NCBI GenBank assembly: GCA_903910555.1 | Contig: CAIVZZ010000029.1 | Location: 124,001 to 188,000, forward strand | Origin: an uncultured Gemmatimonadota bacterium | Lineage (GTDB): Bacteria > Gemmatimonadota > Gemmatimonadetes > Gemmatimonadales > Gemmatimonadaceae | Length of the DNA: 64,000 nt | Direction of reading: 5' to 3' | Shown: positions 44,997-54,399 of the stretch, piece by piece | Position numbering within the stretch: position 1 is the first letter of the stretch | Layout: each line of letters opens with the position of its first letter | The notes under the pieces: generated by a model | What the model was told of the DNA's origin: nothing | Seen by the model: only the letters and a program-made list of their open reading frames with translations | Databases searched by the model: none | Position numbers and translations under genes: made by a program

Positions 44997-47487
44997 CCCT
45001 CACCATCCGAACACCGCACACCGGCACGATTCGAGAGTTGCCGTTCGCCTGAAAGCGGACGGCAACTTTTGTTTTGCCGCTGATGAGCGCCGTTGGTACC
45101 GCGTACAGCGCCGGATAGAATCCAGACGCGCTTTGATTCGGCTCGTAGTGCGCGATCTTCGTTCCGTCGACGAGGATGTCAAAGTCGCCGAGCGGCGCCG
45201 GCAGTCCCACTTCGTTGAAGTACGTGACGATCACCGTATTCGGCGTGCTTGAGTCGACCGGAAGATCGAATGAGAACCAACCCGCACCGGCACGGCTTCC
45301 CCGTCCGTTCGTGCGGCCAACCGCGCGATCTGCCGGTTCACTCTGATAGTTGTAGTCGCGCTCCGGCTGCATCTCGCCGGGCTGTGCGAAGCCAACGGTC
45401 GCAGCTTGCAGCCGGCGCAGCGCTTCGCGCTCGGCAGCCATCGCAGCGCCGCGCGCGTCGAAGTCCGCGGGCGTGACCACATCGAAGTACACGCTGTAGG
45501 TACGGCGCTGCGTTCTATAGAACGGCGCAAGCGTGACATCCGTGGCCGCGCCGGATTGTCCAAAGACACGCGCGACGTTCTGTGCCCTGAAATCACCCTG
45601 TCGCGATCCGTTCGCAACGACCCACGTATCAACGGGCTTGTTCGCCGCGACGAGTGCCGGGATCGGTGCAGCCGCGGGATCATTGCGGCGCCCTTCATGA
45701 CGCGGGCCATGATCGCCCGCGAGTACGAGCGGGCCCCACATAATCGCCGCAACCGTGCGGTTGTCCGGCGTCGCCTCGAGCCGGAGCGACTTCGGCATCG
45801 TGAGCTCGATCGTATCGCCCGATTTCCATGTGCGCTTGAGCTCCACATACGAACTCGCTTGCGCCGCTTCCATTCCCGGCGCTCCAGCACGCCCGCCCGC
45901 AGCGAGATCCCGAAGACTCGCGAGCGCGGGCTGATCGACTGCGGTGCCGTTCACTTTGATCGCAAACGCATCTCCAGCCCAGACAGGCCGCCGCACGGCG
46001 ATCGTGAATTCTTTCGACGCCGGCATTGCGAGCGTCATCTTCGCGTTGTCGCCGTCTGGGAATCCCGTCTCCATCGTCATCTTCACGCCGCCGGTCGTGA
46101 ACTGCGCCACGGATGGCACGAAGAGGTTCACCCACAGCGTGTCGGACGATTCGTAGTACACGCCGTATCCGTGAAGCGCGTGACTCTCCATTCCCGTGCC
46201 GACGCAGCAGGTGAAGCTCTGCAGCATGTCCTGATATTCTTGTGAGACTCCACGCCCAACCGGAACCATATAGGACGTCGCGCCGTTCTCAGGATCGATC
46301 GACGCGAGGATGTGGTTGAACAGCGCGCGTTCATGAAAATCTGCGTAGTTCGCATCGGGGCGCAGCGAGAAGAGCCTGCGCGTCAGCTTGATCATGTTGT
46401 ACACATTGCACGTCTCGCAGGCGCGGCCGTCGACGCGCGCGCTGAGCATATCGGGCGGGCCAAAATATTCAGAGAGACCGTGCCCGCCGGTCGCATAGCT
46501 GTGATGCTGCGCCACGCGATCCCAGAAGAACGAGGCCGCGAGAATGTCCGCCGTGTCGCCAACGTATCCGTAGCGCGCAGCTGAGCCGATCAGCTTTGGG
46601 ATCTGACAGTTCCCGTGCTTGCCCGAAAGATTGTCCTGATGGCGCTTGAGCGGGTCGGTGAACGCGTGATGCTCAAACCGATACGAAAGTTTGAGCCAGC
46701 GTCTGTCACCGGTGTCCGCGTACAGATCCGCGAGCACTTCGTTCATCCCGCCATGCTCCGTGTCGAGCATCTTCTGTACCTGAACCTCGGTCAGCGGAGC
46801 GAGCACACCCTCGGCCCACGTCGCGTACTTCACAGACATTCCGAGCGCGGCCTTATTTCCCGTGTGGCGATATGCGTCGCGCAGTCCGGCGTACGTTTTG
46901 TGGAGCGTGTACCAGGGCGACCACAAGCCGTTCAGATCGAATCCGCCCGAGCGAATGTCGCCCTTGGAAACTGCGGCGAATGCTTCGCGCCCGCCCTCGA
47001 GTGCGCCGAGGTATCCATCGGCGTTCTTGTCCTGCACGATCTTGAGTTCGCCGACGATATAGTCCGCGCGCTGCTTGAAGCGAACGTCGCCGGTCGCCGC
47101 GTACATGAGACTCACGGCAGAGAGGTGATGCCCCGCGATGTGCCCGGTGAGATTCCGCTTGTCGCCGTCCCAACCGCCGTAGCCCGGCGCCTTCGGCGGC
47201 AGCCCCGCGCGAACGCGATAGTACGCGAGCATCCGATCGGGCTCGAGCGAGAGTAAATATTTTGCGGTGACATCCTGTGCATTCTTCAGCGGCCCACCCG
47301 TGACGCGCACCGCCGTCAACGCGAGCGGATGCGCTTGAACCATCTTCTCTTCAAACGCGTGGATGGCGGGATCTTCCAACACGCCGTGTTCGTTGAAGCG
47401 CATGGCGTGCGCCGTCTGCGCACCGAGGGTCAGCGCTGCCGCAGTGGCCGCGGAGCGCTGGAGAAAATCGCGTCGGGATGTCGTCAT
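44983..47487 (-). CDS. Exported GH127-type beta-L-arabinofuranosidase (DUF1680)
   Basis: The 834-residue protein has a Tat signal (TTSRRDFLQRSAATAAALTLG). The (alpha/alpha)6 domain carries YSLHKTYAGLRDAY-like and GGMNEVLADLYADTGD blocks. Cysteines in RACETCNVYNM and FTCCVGTGMESHALHGYG match the zinc-bound catalytic cysteine cluster of GH127. The C-terminal part holds beta-sandwich and a final fold (DFDILVDGTKIAHYE). The expected activity is release of L-arabinofuranose from plant or glycoprotein glycans in the periplasm. It follows the HAD phosphatase by 18 bp on the same strand. Its 3' end overlaps the convergent PPIase gene. Confidence 0.9.
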   Translation of the reverse strand: MTTSRRDFLQRSAATAAALTLGAQTAHAMRFNEHGVLEDPAIHAFEEKMVQAHPLALTAVRVTGGPLKNAQDVTAKYLLSLEPDRMLAYYRVRAGLPPKAPGYGGWDGDKRNLTGHIAGHHLSAVSLMYAATGDVRFKQRADYIVGELKIVQDKNADGYLGALEGGREAFAAVSKGDIRSGGFDLNGLWSPWYTLHKTYAGLRDAYRHTGNKAALGMSVKYATWAEGVLAPLTEVQVQKMLDTEHGGMNEVLADLYADTGDRRWLKLSYRFEHHAFTDPLKRHQDNLSGKHGNCQIPKLIGSAARYGYVGDTADILAASFFWDRVAQHHSYATGGHGLSEYFGPPDMLSARVDGRACETCNVYNMIKLTRRLFSLRPDANYADFHERALFNHILASIDPENGATSYMVPVGRGVSQEYQDMLQSFTCCVGTGMESHALHGYGVYYESSDTLWVNLFVPSVAQFTTGGVKMTMETGFPDGDNAKMTLAMPASKEFTIAVRRPVWAGDAFAIKVNGTAVDQPALASLRDLAAGGRAGAPGMEAAQASSYVELKRTWKSGDTIELTMPKSLRLEATPDNRTVAAIMWGPLVLAGDHGPRHEGRRNDPAAAPIPALVAANKPVDTWVVANGSRQGDFRAQNVARVFGQSGAATDVTLAPFYRTQRRTYSVYFDVVTPADFDARGAAMAAEREALRRLQAATVGFAQPGEMQPERDYNYQSEPADRAVGRTNGRGSRAGAGWFSFDLPVDSSTPNTVIVTYFNEVGLPAPLGDFDILVDGTKIAHYEPNQSASGFYPALYAVPTALISGKTKVAVRFQANGNSRIVPVCGVRMVRANAL

Positions 47488-47505
47488 GACTTCAATCTGC
47501 GCCGG

Positions 47506-48168
47506 TCACTCGTGGGTGTGCAATACGAGGGTGAATCCCTGCGCCTCCCGCCGGGTGGAGATCTCCGAAAGATCGTTCACAATTGCCGCGCATCCGTGCA
47601 GTCGCGACCGTGGATACGTCGTCGCGACGCCGATCACGCGAATGCCTGCGGCGATCCCCGCCTCGATCCCGGCGGGTGCGTCCTCGAGCACAACGCACTC
47701 GTCGGGCCGCCGCCCCAGCAACTTCGCTCCGAGCAGGTAGCCTTCGGGTGCGGGCTTCCCACGCGTGACGGATTCACCGGCGACCATCGTGGCCGGGAGC
47801 GGAAGTCCGGCGGTGGCAAGTCGACGCGGCGCGAGATCGCGGCCGGCAGAAGTCACGAGTGCCCAATCGGTGGGATGGAGTTGCGCGAGAAGCGCAGCAG
47901 CTCCGGGAATCGCCGTGATGCCCTCGAGATCCCGCTCCTCCTCGGCATCGAGCCACGCGACTTCCTCAGCGACGTTCAAATGCGGCGCGAACGCCCTGAT
48001 GGTATCGCTCGTTTTCTGTCCGTGCGGGAAGTGGAGCGTTGCCGCAGGATCAAGTCCGCGGACAAGCGCCCACCGCTGAAGGATGCGCTCGATCGCGGGC
48101 TTCGAGTTTACGAGGACGCCATCCATGTCAAAGAGGATCGCCGACGCGCGGAAGGTATGTTCTGCCAT
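47506..48168 (-). CDS. HAD-superfamily sugar-phosphatase/phosphoglucomutase-like hydrolase
   Basis: Started at 48168, the protein has 220 residues, normal for the group. Motif I is LFDMDGVLVNS with nucleophile D near residue 14 and acid/base two residues later, motif II is ALVTSAGR, motif III is the lysine in TRGKPAPEGYL, and motif IV is VVLEDAPAGIEAG. An alpha-helical cap lies between residues 20 and 85. It is cytoplasmic and probably removes phosphate from a small sugar phosphate. It sits between the ADOP permease (44 bp) and GH127 (18 bp), so a role in sugar handling with GH127 is possible. An in-frame upstream extension lacks HAD-like sequence and overlaps the permease. Confidence 0.87.
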   Translation of the reverse strand: MAEHTFRASAILFDMDGVLVNSKPAIERILQRWALVRGLDPAATLHFPHGQKTSDTIRAFAPHLNVAEEVAWLDAEEERDLEGITAIPGAAALLAQLHPTDWALVTSAGRDLAPRRLATAGLPLPATMVAGESVTRGKPAPEGYLLGAKLLGRRPDECVVLEDAPAGIEAGIAAGIRVIGVATTYPRSRLHGCAAIVNDLSEISTRREAQGFTLVLHTHE

Positions 48169-48212
48169 CCACGAAATATCGATGCCGCGCGCACCTGAAC
48201 GACAGTGCGCGA

Positions 48213-50888
48213 TCAATCCGTGCGGAGCGCCACCATCGGATCCGACGCAGCGGCGCGCCGGGCGGGGAAATAACTCGAGAAGAACGCGATGCCGAGAAAG
48301 AGCGCCGACATCGCCGCGAACGTCAGCACGTCGAGCGGGCTCACATTGAACAGAAACGACGCCAACAGTCGCGTCGCCGCCGCGGCGAGCAGCACTCCTA
48401 TCGCGACGCCGAACGCGGCCAATCTCATCCCCTCGCGAACCACCATTCTGAGGACGTCCGACCGTCGCGCACCGAGCGCGATGCGAATGCCGATTTCCCG
48501 GCCGCGCCGATTCACCGAAAACGAGATGATTCCGTACAGACCAACGGTCGCCATGACGAGACCAATGAGGCCGAGTGCGCCGGTGACAATTGCGGCGACC
48601 CGTTGCGGGAGCAGCACGACGGAATTCGCTTCGCGCAATGTCGTCACGAGCGGCGCCGGCAGACCGCGATCGATCGCCTGCACCGCACGCTGAATCGCGA
48701 TCGCCGTCGGGGCGGCCGGGACGCTGGATCGCACGAGCAGGTATTGGCGCGGCGCCCATTGCTGAGCGAGAGGAAAATAGACAAACGGCGTTTTCGCTTC
48801 CGTAAGCCAGACGTACTTCGAATCGCGCGCGACACCGACGACCGTGACACGATTGCTGTCGTAGGTGAACGTACTGCCGACTGCACCTCCGTCAGGCCAC
48901 AACGTATGCGCGAACGTCTCGTTGATCACCGCAACCCTTTCTGAACGGTCGTCATCGCTCGCGGTGATCGACCGCCCGCGTACGATCGGAATCCGCAGTG
49001 TCGTGAAATAATCGGCGTCGACGGCGGCCATTCCGGAGCGCATCCGCGATTCGGTTGCATGCACCGACTCCGCACCACCCGACTGATCCCGGTAGATCGA
49101 CACGCCGTTGTCTTGCGCGGTGAGCGGCGTCACGCCTGCAAGAGCGACGGAGGCAACGCCATGTTCACCCTTGATGCGCTCGCGCAGCGCACGATAAAAC
49201 TCCCGGGCTTTTGCGCTGTCGTATCCCCACGACTCCGTATTGAGCGTTGCAACGGATACGCCCGTCGACTCAAATCCCGGATCGATCCGGTTGCCGCGGT
49301 CGAGCGCGCGGAGAAAGAGTCCCGCGGCAACGAGGAGCAGCAGCGACAACGAGAGCTGTCCGACGATCAGCAGGTTTCCCATCGCGGTGCGACGCACACC
49401 GCTCGCCGCCGCGTCCTCGCGGATGCGTTTGGAGATATCCGTACGCGCGCCTTGGAGTGCGGGCGCGAGACCAAACACGATCCCCGTGACGAGCGTGACA
49501 ACGAGTGCGAAACCGATCGCGCGATAGTCGGGGGCCAAGTCCAGCGAGATCTCATCTGGAAGCGGGAGTCGCTCGAGCGCCCGCGTCGCGAATATGGCAA
49601 CGGCAATACCGCCCATCGCGCCGAGCGCGAAGAGCACGAGGCTCTCGGTAAGGAGTTGTCGTACGAGCCGGCCCCTGCCGGCGCCGAGCGCCGCGCGTAC
49701 CGCCATCTCACGCCGGCGGGCAACCGCACGCGCCGAGAGCATGGCCGCAACGTTTACGCTCGCGATCAACAGGACGAGCGCTGACGCACCGAGCAAGAGG
49801 AAGAAGAAACCGGTGATCGCCTTGGTCGCGTCCTCCGGAAGGCCGGACAACGGCACGAGTCTGGCCACCGAATATTTTTTGGCCCACGGCATCGTCTCCG
49901 ACCCGGCCTCGATCCATGAGGCGGTCAGCGCCGTTGCCTCCTGGCGCGCAGCGCCGGTGCTCACGCCGTCCTTCAGCCGCGCGAACAGTCTCAGCGATAT
50001 GTCTGACGGATCGGTCAGACTGTGACCGGGACGCACCTGCGACTCCATCATGACAGGAATCCACGCGTCCGACTTGAGCGGGATGTAGACGCTCCTGAAC
50101 GACGGGGGCACGACACCGATGATCGTGAACTGGTGCCCGTTCACCAGCACTGCGCGGCCAATGATCGTACTGTCGGCACCAAACTTCGTCCGCCAGAATG
50201 CATCGGAAATCACCATCACCGGATGCGTGAGCGGCGTCTGGTCCTCATCCGGCGCGAAGAATCGCCCGAGCTCGGGCTTCACGCCCAGCACCCCGAAATA
50301 ATTCCCGGTTACGATGTTTCCATACGCCGCGGCGCCCGCGCCGGCAACGGAGATTGTGATCGGCATATCGTTCCAAGCCACGATGCCGTCGAACGAACGG
50401 GAGTGATCGCGGATCCACACGTAGTACGGATACGACGCTGTCATCCCCTCGTTTCCGTTCGTGTGCTTCCGGTCGATGCTGTACAGGCGCCGGGCATCGT
50501 GCGCGCCGGGCAAGGGCCGGAGCAGCATCGCATTTGTCGCGCTGAAAATCGTCGTGACGGCGCCGGTGCCCAGCGAGACGACAAGAATCGTAACCATGCT
50601 GAACACGGGACTTTTCCGCAGCATCCGGCCGGCGTAGCGCAGATCCGCGACGAATGACTCGACGGCAGCCTCCCACCCTGCCCCGCCCACCTGCTCGCGC
50701 ACACGCGTCACATTGCCGATTTCGAGCAGCGCCGCGCGACGCGCTTCATCCGGGGGCAGACCGCGCGCAACATTCGCCGCCGTCGCCTGCTCCACGTAGT
50801 GCCCGACCTCGTCCGCAACGTCACGCTCGGCGGCGGCACGATGCGTGAGGGCGCGCATGCCGCGCGCCAACTGGCGCCAGAGCGACAC
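48213..50888 (-). CDS. ADOP-type ABC transporter permease (orphan, with N-terminal prefix domain)
   Basis: The GTG at 50888 follows the PadR stop by two bases and gives 891 residues. Residues 8-60 form the charged prefix seen in acidobacterial duplicated orphan permeases (RDVADEVGHYVEQATAANVARGLPPDEARRAALLEIGN pattern). A first membrane helix near 90 (FSMVTILVVSLGTGAVTTIFS) is followed by a MacB-type periplasmic domain, an FtsX triple-helix block with SARAVARRREMAVRAALGAGR, then a second periplasmic domain and a second FtsX block (SVNRRGREIGIRIALGARR). This is the duplicated MacB/FtsX layout. No ATPase gene is nearby. Export of a peptide or lipid is possible. It is probably cotranscribed with and controlled by the PadR gene. 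Confidence 0.88.
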   Translation of the reverse strand: MSLWRQLARGMRALTHRAAAERDVADEVGHYVEQATAANVARGLPPDEARRAALLEIGNVTRVREQVGGAGWEAAVESFVADLRYAGRMLRKSPVFSMVTILVVSLGTGAVTTIFSATNAMLLRPLPGAHDARRLYSIDRKHTNGNEGMTASYPYYVWIRDHSRSFDGIVAWNDMPITISVAGAGAAAYGNIVTGNYFGVLGVKPELGRFFAPDEDQTPLTHPVMVISDAFWRTKFGADSTIIGRAVLVNGHQFTIIGVVPPSFRSVYIPLKSDAWIPVMMESQVRPGHSLTDPSDISLRLFARLKDGVSTGAARQEATALTASWIEAGSETMPWAKKYSVARLVPLSGLPEDATKAITGFFFLLLGASALVLLIASVNVAAMLSARAVARRREMAVRAALGAGRGRLVRQLLTESLVLFALGAMGGIAVAIFATRALERLPLPDEISLDLAPDYRAIGFALVVTLVTGIVFGLAPALQGARTDISKRIREDAAASGVRRTAMGNLLIVGQLSLSLLLLVAAGLFLRALDRGNRIDPGFESTGVSVATLNTESWGYDSAKAREFYRALRERIKGEHGVASVALAGVTPLTAQDNGVSIYRDQSGGAESVHATESRMRSGMAAVDADYFTTLRIPIVRGRSITASDDDRSERVAVINETFAHTLWPDGGAVGSTFTYDSNRVTVVGVARDSKYVWLTEAKTPFVYFPLAQQWAPRQYLLVRSSVPAAPTAIAIQRAVQAIDRGLPAPLVTTLREANSVVLLPQRVAAIVTGALGLIGLVMATVGLYGIISFSVNRRGREIGIRIALGARRSDVLRMVVREGMRLAAFGVAIGVLLAAAATRLLASFLFNVSPLDVLTFAAMSALFLGIAFFSSYFPARRAAASDPMVALRTD

Positions 50889-50890
50889 TG

Positions 50891-51226
50891 TCAGCCCTCG
50901 GCGCGAAGCAGTCGCGCCACGGCGGTCGCGCGGCGTGCCCAATCCGCCGTCTCCACATCGAGCTGCTTGCGTCCGGATCTGGTCAGCGCATAAAACTTTG
51001 CGCGCCGCGAGTTCTCCGTCTGGCGCCATTCGGCATCGAGCAATCCTGCGCGCTCGAGCCGCTGGAACGCGGTCAGCAGCGAGCCCGGGTTCACCTTGAA
51101 CACTCCGCGAGAAATCTGCTCGATACGGCGTGCAATACCGAACCCGTGCATCGGCTCAAGACTCAGGGTCTTGAGGATCAGCATATCCAGCGTGCCCTGA
51201 ATGACGTCCGTCGTCTGCTCGTCCAT
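50891..51226 (-). CDS. PadR-family transcriptional regulator
   Basis: The 111-residue protein has the winged-helix start DVIQGTLDMLILKTLSLEPMHG, a recognition block IARRIEQISRGVFKVNPGSLLTAFQRLERAGLLDAEW, and the wing ENSRRAKFYALTRSGRKQL, all standard for short PadR proteins linked to ADOP permeases. It has a short C-terminal dimer helix. It ends two bases before the permease start, so the two are coupled and the regulator is expected to repress its own operon. A palindrome just upstream is a candidate operator. Confidence 0.92.
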   Translation of the reverse strand: MDEQTTDVIQGTLDMLILKTLSLEPMHGFGIARRIEQISRGVFKVNPGSLLTAFQRLERAGLLDAEWRQTENSRRAKFYALTRSGRKQLDVETADWARRATAVARLLRAEG

Positions 51227-51230
51227 GGCT

Positions 51231-51250
51231 GTCCGGTGAGTGTGCCGGAC
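51231..51250. promoter_or_regulatory. Palindrome GTCCGG-N8-CCGGAC, candidate PadR operator
   Basis: A perfect 6-bp inverted repeat with an 8-bp spacer lies 5 bp upstream of the PadR start, between it and a TATTGT that could serve as -10. A TTGACA stands 19 bp further upstream of TATTGT. The position at the promoter start region fits autoregulation. Binding is inferred. Confidence 0.4.
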
Positions 51251-51393
51251 AATACGAACGTTACCTCTTGATTGTCAAGATGTGACCGCCATGCCCATCA
51301 CCCGCCGTGCGCTCCTCCGGCACGTGGCACGCCGCCACAATTCGAGGGCCGATTCCGGCGAGCATTCAGCACCGCATCAGTGCACCATCTTGC

Positions 51394-53439
51394 ATGAAAA
51401 CAATCACACGCACGTTCGCGCTGCTCGCCGCGTCGCTCTCGATCTTGCCTCCCATCGCCGCCGGAGCGCAGGCAGCGGGACAAAAGCCCCCGCTCGCAAG
51501 CACCGTTGATCCGAACATCAAACCGGGTGACGATTTCTATGCCTACGCGAACGGAGCCTGGCTCAAGGCAACCCAGATTCCCGCGGGGAAACTCCGCTGG
51601 GGTGCACGCGACGAGATCAATGAACTGACGAGCTTGCGTGTCACGAACCTGCTCAACGCGGCACGCACCGCGCCCGCCGGATCGCTCGCGCGCAAAATCG
51701 CCGATTACCGCGACGCGTATCAGAACGAAGCCGCGATCGACGCGGCAGGTATCGCGCCGCTCAAGCCATCACTCGACAGCATCGATCGCGTCGCCGACAA
51801 GCTCGCGCTCGCACGGCTGCTCGGCAGCGGCCTCGGGACGGATGTCGACCCGCTCAACTGGGGGACGTACACGTCATCGCACCTGCTCGGCTTGGCCGTC
51901 ACAGAGAGCATTCACGACGAAAAGAATTACGTGGCGTTCCTCGTGCAGGGAGGACTCGGCCTGCCGGACCGCGAGAACTATCTGACCGACGACGCGCCGA
52001 TGAAAGCGCTGCGCGCCAAGTATCGGGCATATGTCAGTCGCGCGCTCGCGCTTGCGGGGTTCGATCACGCAGACGAGCGCGCGGAACGAGTGATTGCACT
52101 GGAAACCGCCATCGCGCGAACCCACACGAAGCACGAAGTATCGGAGAACGATCGCAACGCAGACAACGTCTGGACGCGCGCCGACTTCTCGCACAATGCG
52201 CCCGGCCTCGATTGGACTTCGTTCTTCGCTGCCGCGGGAATGGCAAAACAGGAAACGTTTGCGGTATGGCAGCCGTCGGCGGTGAAAGGCGTCGGCGAGT
52301 TGGTCGCGTCCGAATCGCTCGAAGCATGGAAAGATTATCTGCGCTTTCACCTGATCGATCGCTACGCCGACGTTCTTCCGCGCGCCTTTGCAGGAGAGGC
52401 GCTCGCCCTGCGCGTCGCAACCGGCCAATCCAAAGAAGCCCCTCGCGCGCAGCGGGCGCTCGAAGCAACCCAGCTCGCACTCGGCGATGCGATCGGGCGG
52501 CTGTACGTCGAGCACTTCTTTCCCGCCGATCAAAAGGCGCGCGTTCGGACGATCGTATCGAACGTCGCCGCGGCGTTTGCGAAACGCGTTGAGTCGGTGA
52601 AGTGGATGGGGCCCGCGGCGCGCAAGATCGCTCTCGCCAAACTGCGCGTATTGTACGTCGGCATCGGCTACCCGGAGCATTGGCAGGATTATTCCAATCT
52701 CACCATCAAACCGGCGGACGCCATCGGAAATCTGCGACGCGTCGAGGCGCGCAATTACAATCGCCTCGTGACGCGCATCGGAAAGCCGATCAATACGGCG
52801 GAATGGCTCATCCCTTCCCAGCCGGCTGCCGCCGTCCTGATCTTCCAGCTCAACGCGTACGATTTCTCGGCCGCGCTATTGCAGGCGCCAAAGTTCGACG
52901 CCTCCGCCTCCGACGCCGCGAACTACGGCGCGATCGGTGCGATCATTGGCCACGACGTGTCGCACTACGTAGACGTACTCGGCGCGGACTACGATGCCGA
53001 TGGCGGAATGCATCACTGGTGGACCGCCGACGACAGCGCGCGTTTTCAGGCTGCCGCCGCACCGTTGGTCGATCAGTTCTCCAGCTATCACCCGTTTCCG
53101 GATCTCGCCGTGAATGGAAAATTGAGCGAGACGGAGAACGTTGCGGATCTCGCCGGCCTCAACGCGGCATTCGACGCGTATCGCGCGACGCTCGGCAGCC
53201 GCGCCGGCGACAAGGCGTACGTGAAGCAGCAGGATCGCGAGTTCTTCATCGCGTTTGCGCAGAGTTATCGCGCGCAGATTGGCGAGAAATCAATGCGATC
53301 CCAGGCGGTGAGCGATCACGCGCCGGAGCCCTATCGCGCGTTCACCGTTCGAAATCTCGACGCGTGGTATGACGCGTTCGATGTTCAGCCCGGTCAGCGC
53401 TTGTATCTCGAGCCAAAGGCGCGCGCGCGGATTTGGTAG
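51394..53439 (+). CDS. Secreted M13 (neprilysin-like) metallopeptidase homologue with altered zinc motif
   Basis: Started at 51394, the protein has 681 residues, normal for M13, and a signal peptide (TFALLAASLSILPPIAAGAQA). The N-terminal DPNIKPGDDFYAYANGAWL and C-terminal GQRLYLEPKARARIW are classic M13. The zinc motif reads GHDVSH (H520, D521, H524) instead of HExxH, so the catalytic glutamate is an aspartate. The third ligand is E581 in ENVADLAG. The substrate-binding region reads LNAYDFSAALLQAP, and the usual NAYY-P-NEIVFPA segment is shortened by several residues. The protein may be weakly active or non-catalytic. It diverges from the PadR gene and converges on the methyltransferase. Confidence 0.88.
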   Translation: MKTITRTFALLAASLSILPPIAAGAQAAGQKPPLASTVDPNIKPGDDFYAYANGAWLKATQIPAGKLRWGARDEINELTSLRVTNLLNAARTAPAGSLARKIADYRDAYQNEAAIDAAGIAPLKPSLDSIDRVADKLALARLLGSGLGTDVDPLNWGTYTSSHLLGLAVTESIHDEKNYVAFLVQGGLGLPDRENYLTDDAPMKALRAKYRAYVSRALALAGFDHADERAERVIALETAIARTHTKHEVSENDRNADNVWTRADFSHNAPGLDWTSFFAAAGMAKQETFAVWQPSAVKGVGELVASESLEAWKDYLRFHLIDRYADVLPRAFAGEALALRVATGQSKEAPRAQRALEATQLALGDAIGRLYVEHFFPADQKARVRTIVSNVAAAFAKRVESVKWMGPAARKIALAKLRVLYVGIGYPEHWQDYSNLTIKPADAIGNLRRVEARNYNRLVTRIGKPINTAEWLIPSQPAAAVLIFQLNAYDFSAALLQAPKFDASASDAANYGAIGAIIGHDVSHYVDVLGADYDADGGMHHWWTADDSARFQAAAAPLVDQFSSYHPFPDLAVNGKLSETENVADLAGLNAAFDAYRATLGSRAGDKAYVKQQDREFFIAFAQSYRAQIGEKSMRSQAVSDHAPEPYRAFTVRNLDAWYDAFDVQPGQRLYLEPKARARIW

Positions 53440-53449
53440 CGCGCGGGTC

Positions 53450-54298
53450 TCACTTCGCGCCGACTACGACTGACGCGATTCGATTCCGTTTCGGCGGGCC
53501 GAGTCCGTCGGTGCGGTTGCCAAGATACGAATGGATTTCCGCCGGAGTCGGTAATACCGGCTCCGGCAGCCCGGCGCGCGCCAAAGCCGCGATCACATCG
53601 TCGATCTCCATACTCGACTGCCACGGCTCACCGACCGCGGCGGCCGCGGTCGCCAGCGAAGGTTTCCCCGGCTCGTCCAGCCCGCGCGCGCCACCAAAGG
53701 TGAATACGCATTCGCTGCGCGGTGGAAGCGACGCGATAAATGCGAAGAGCTCCGCGATCGCCTCGCCCGTGAGATAGACGAGCACGCCGAGGCAGGACAC
53801 GAACGTTTTCCTGTGCGGATCGAAGCCCACTCTCGCCAGCCCGCCTGTCAGCGTGTCGTGCTCAAAGTCGACCGGAGCGTAGATCACGTTTGGGGGCACC
53901 GGGATCGCCGCCGTCGCCAACCGCTCGCGTTTCAATCGCTGGCTCGCTGGATGATCCACTTCAAAAATATTTATCGCGCGCGCCCACGGCGGCTGGCGAT
54001 GCGCGAAGGTGTCGAACCCCGCGCCGAGCACCACCAGCTGCGTGACGCCGCGCGCGACCGCCTGCTCCAACCGCTCTTCGGCATATCGGCTCCGAAGCAG
54101 CACATGTGCGCGGAGCGCGATCGACCGCGGTTCCAGAAACCCGGTTGTCCCGGCGCGGATACGGTCTTGCAGCTCGGCGCTGAGCAGGCTCATCACGACG
54201 GGGTCGTCGAGAATCTTCGGCGGCCCGTCCCACAGCTGATGCACCGCGCGGAGCATCGCCACGCCGATTGCCGTCTTGCTCGCCTCTCGTTCAGCCAT
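53450..54298 (-). CDS. SAM-dependent methyltransferase of the LCMT/PPM-like family
   Basis: The 282-residue protein shows the family's N-terminal segment (AIGVAMLRAVHQLWDGPPKILDDP), a helix with RSIALRAHVLLRSRYAEERL, and the SAM-binding motif QLVVLGAGFDTFAHR. The acidic residue in NIFEVDHPASQRLKRERL and the later ALRV-like FVSCLGVLVYLTGEAIAEL block fit the TIGR00027-type group. An AGAGG lies eight bases before the ATG. The product is cytoplasmic, and its methyl acceptor is unknown. It is divergent from the tandem ADOP genes with a 101-bp shared region that holds a palindrome. Confidence 0.87.
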   Translation of the reverse strand: MAEREASKTAIGVAMLRAVHQLWDGPPKILDDPVVMSLLSAELQDRIRAGTTGFLEPRSIALRAHVLLRSRYAEERLEQAVARGVTQLVVLGAGFDTFAHRQPPWARAINIFEVDHPASQRLKRERLATAAIPVPPNVIYAPVDFEHDTLTGGLARVGFDPHRKTFVSCLGVLVYLTGEAIAELFAFIASLPPRSECVFTFGGARGLDEPGKPSLATAAAAVGEPWQSSMEIDDVIAALARAGLPEPVLPTPAEIHSYLGNRTDGLGPPKRNRIASVVVGAK

Positions 54299-54314
54299 CG
54301 TTCGAACCTCTTGA

Positions 54315-54329
54315 AGACAGACACTGTCT
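54315..54329. promoter_or_regulatory. Palindrome AGACAG-ACA-CTGTCT in a divergent promoter region
   Basis: A perfect 6-bp inverted repeat with a 3-bp centre lies between the methyltransferase start (54298) and the first tandem permease (54400). It is a candidate operator for either direction. The cognate regulator is unknown. Confidence 0.4.
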
Positions 54330-54399
54330 ATTCTTTAATAGCGCAGCCGATTCCGACCCGATCGCGACCCCCGCTTTCAACATTAGCAGAGAGACTCCC

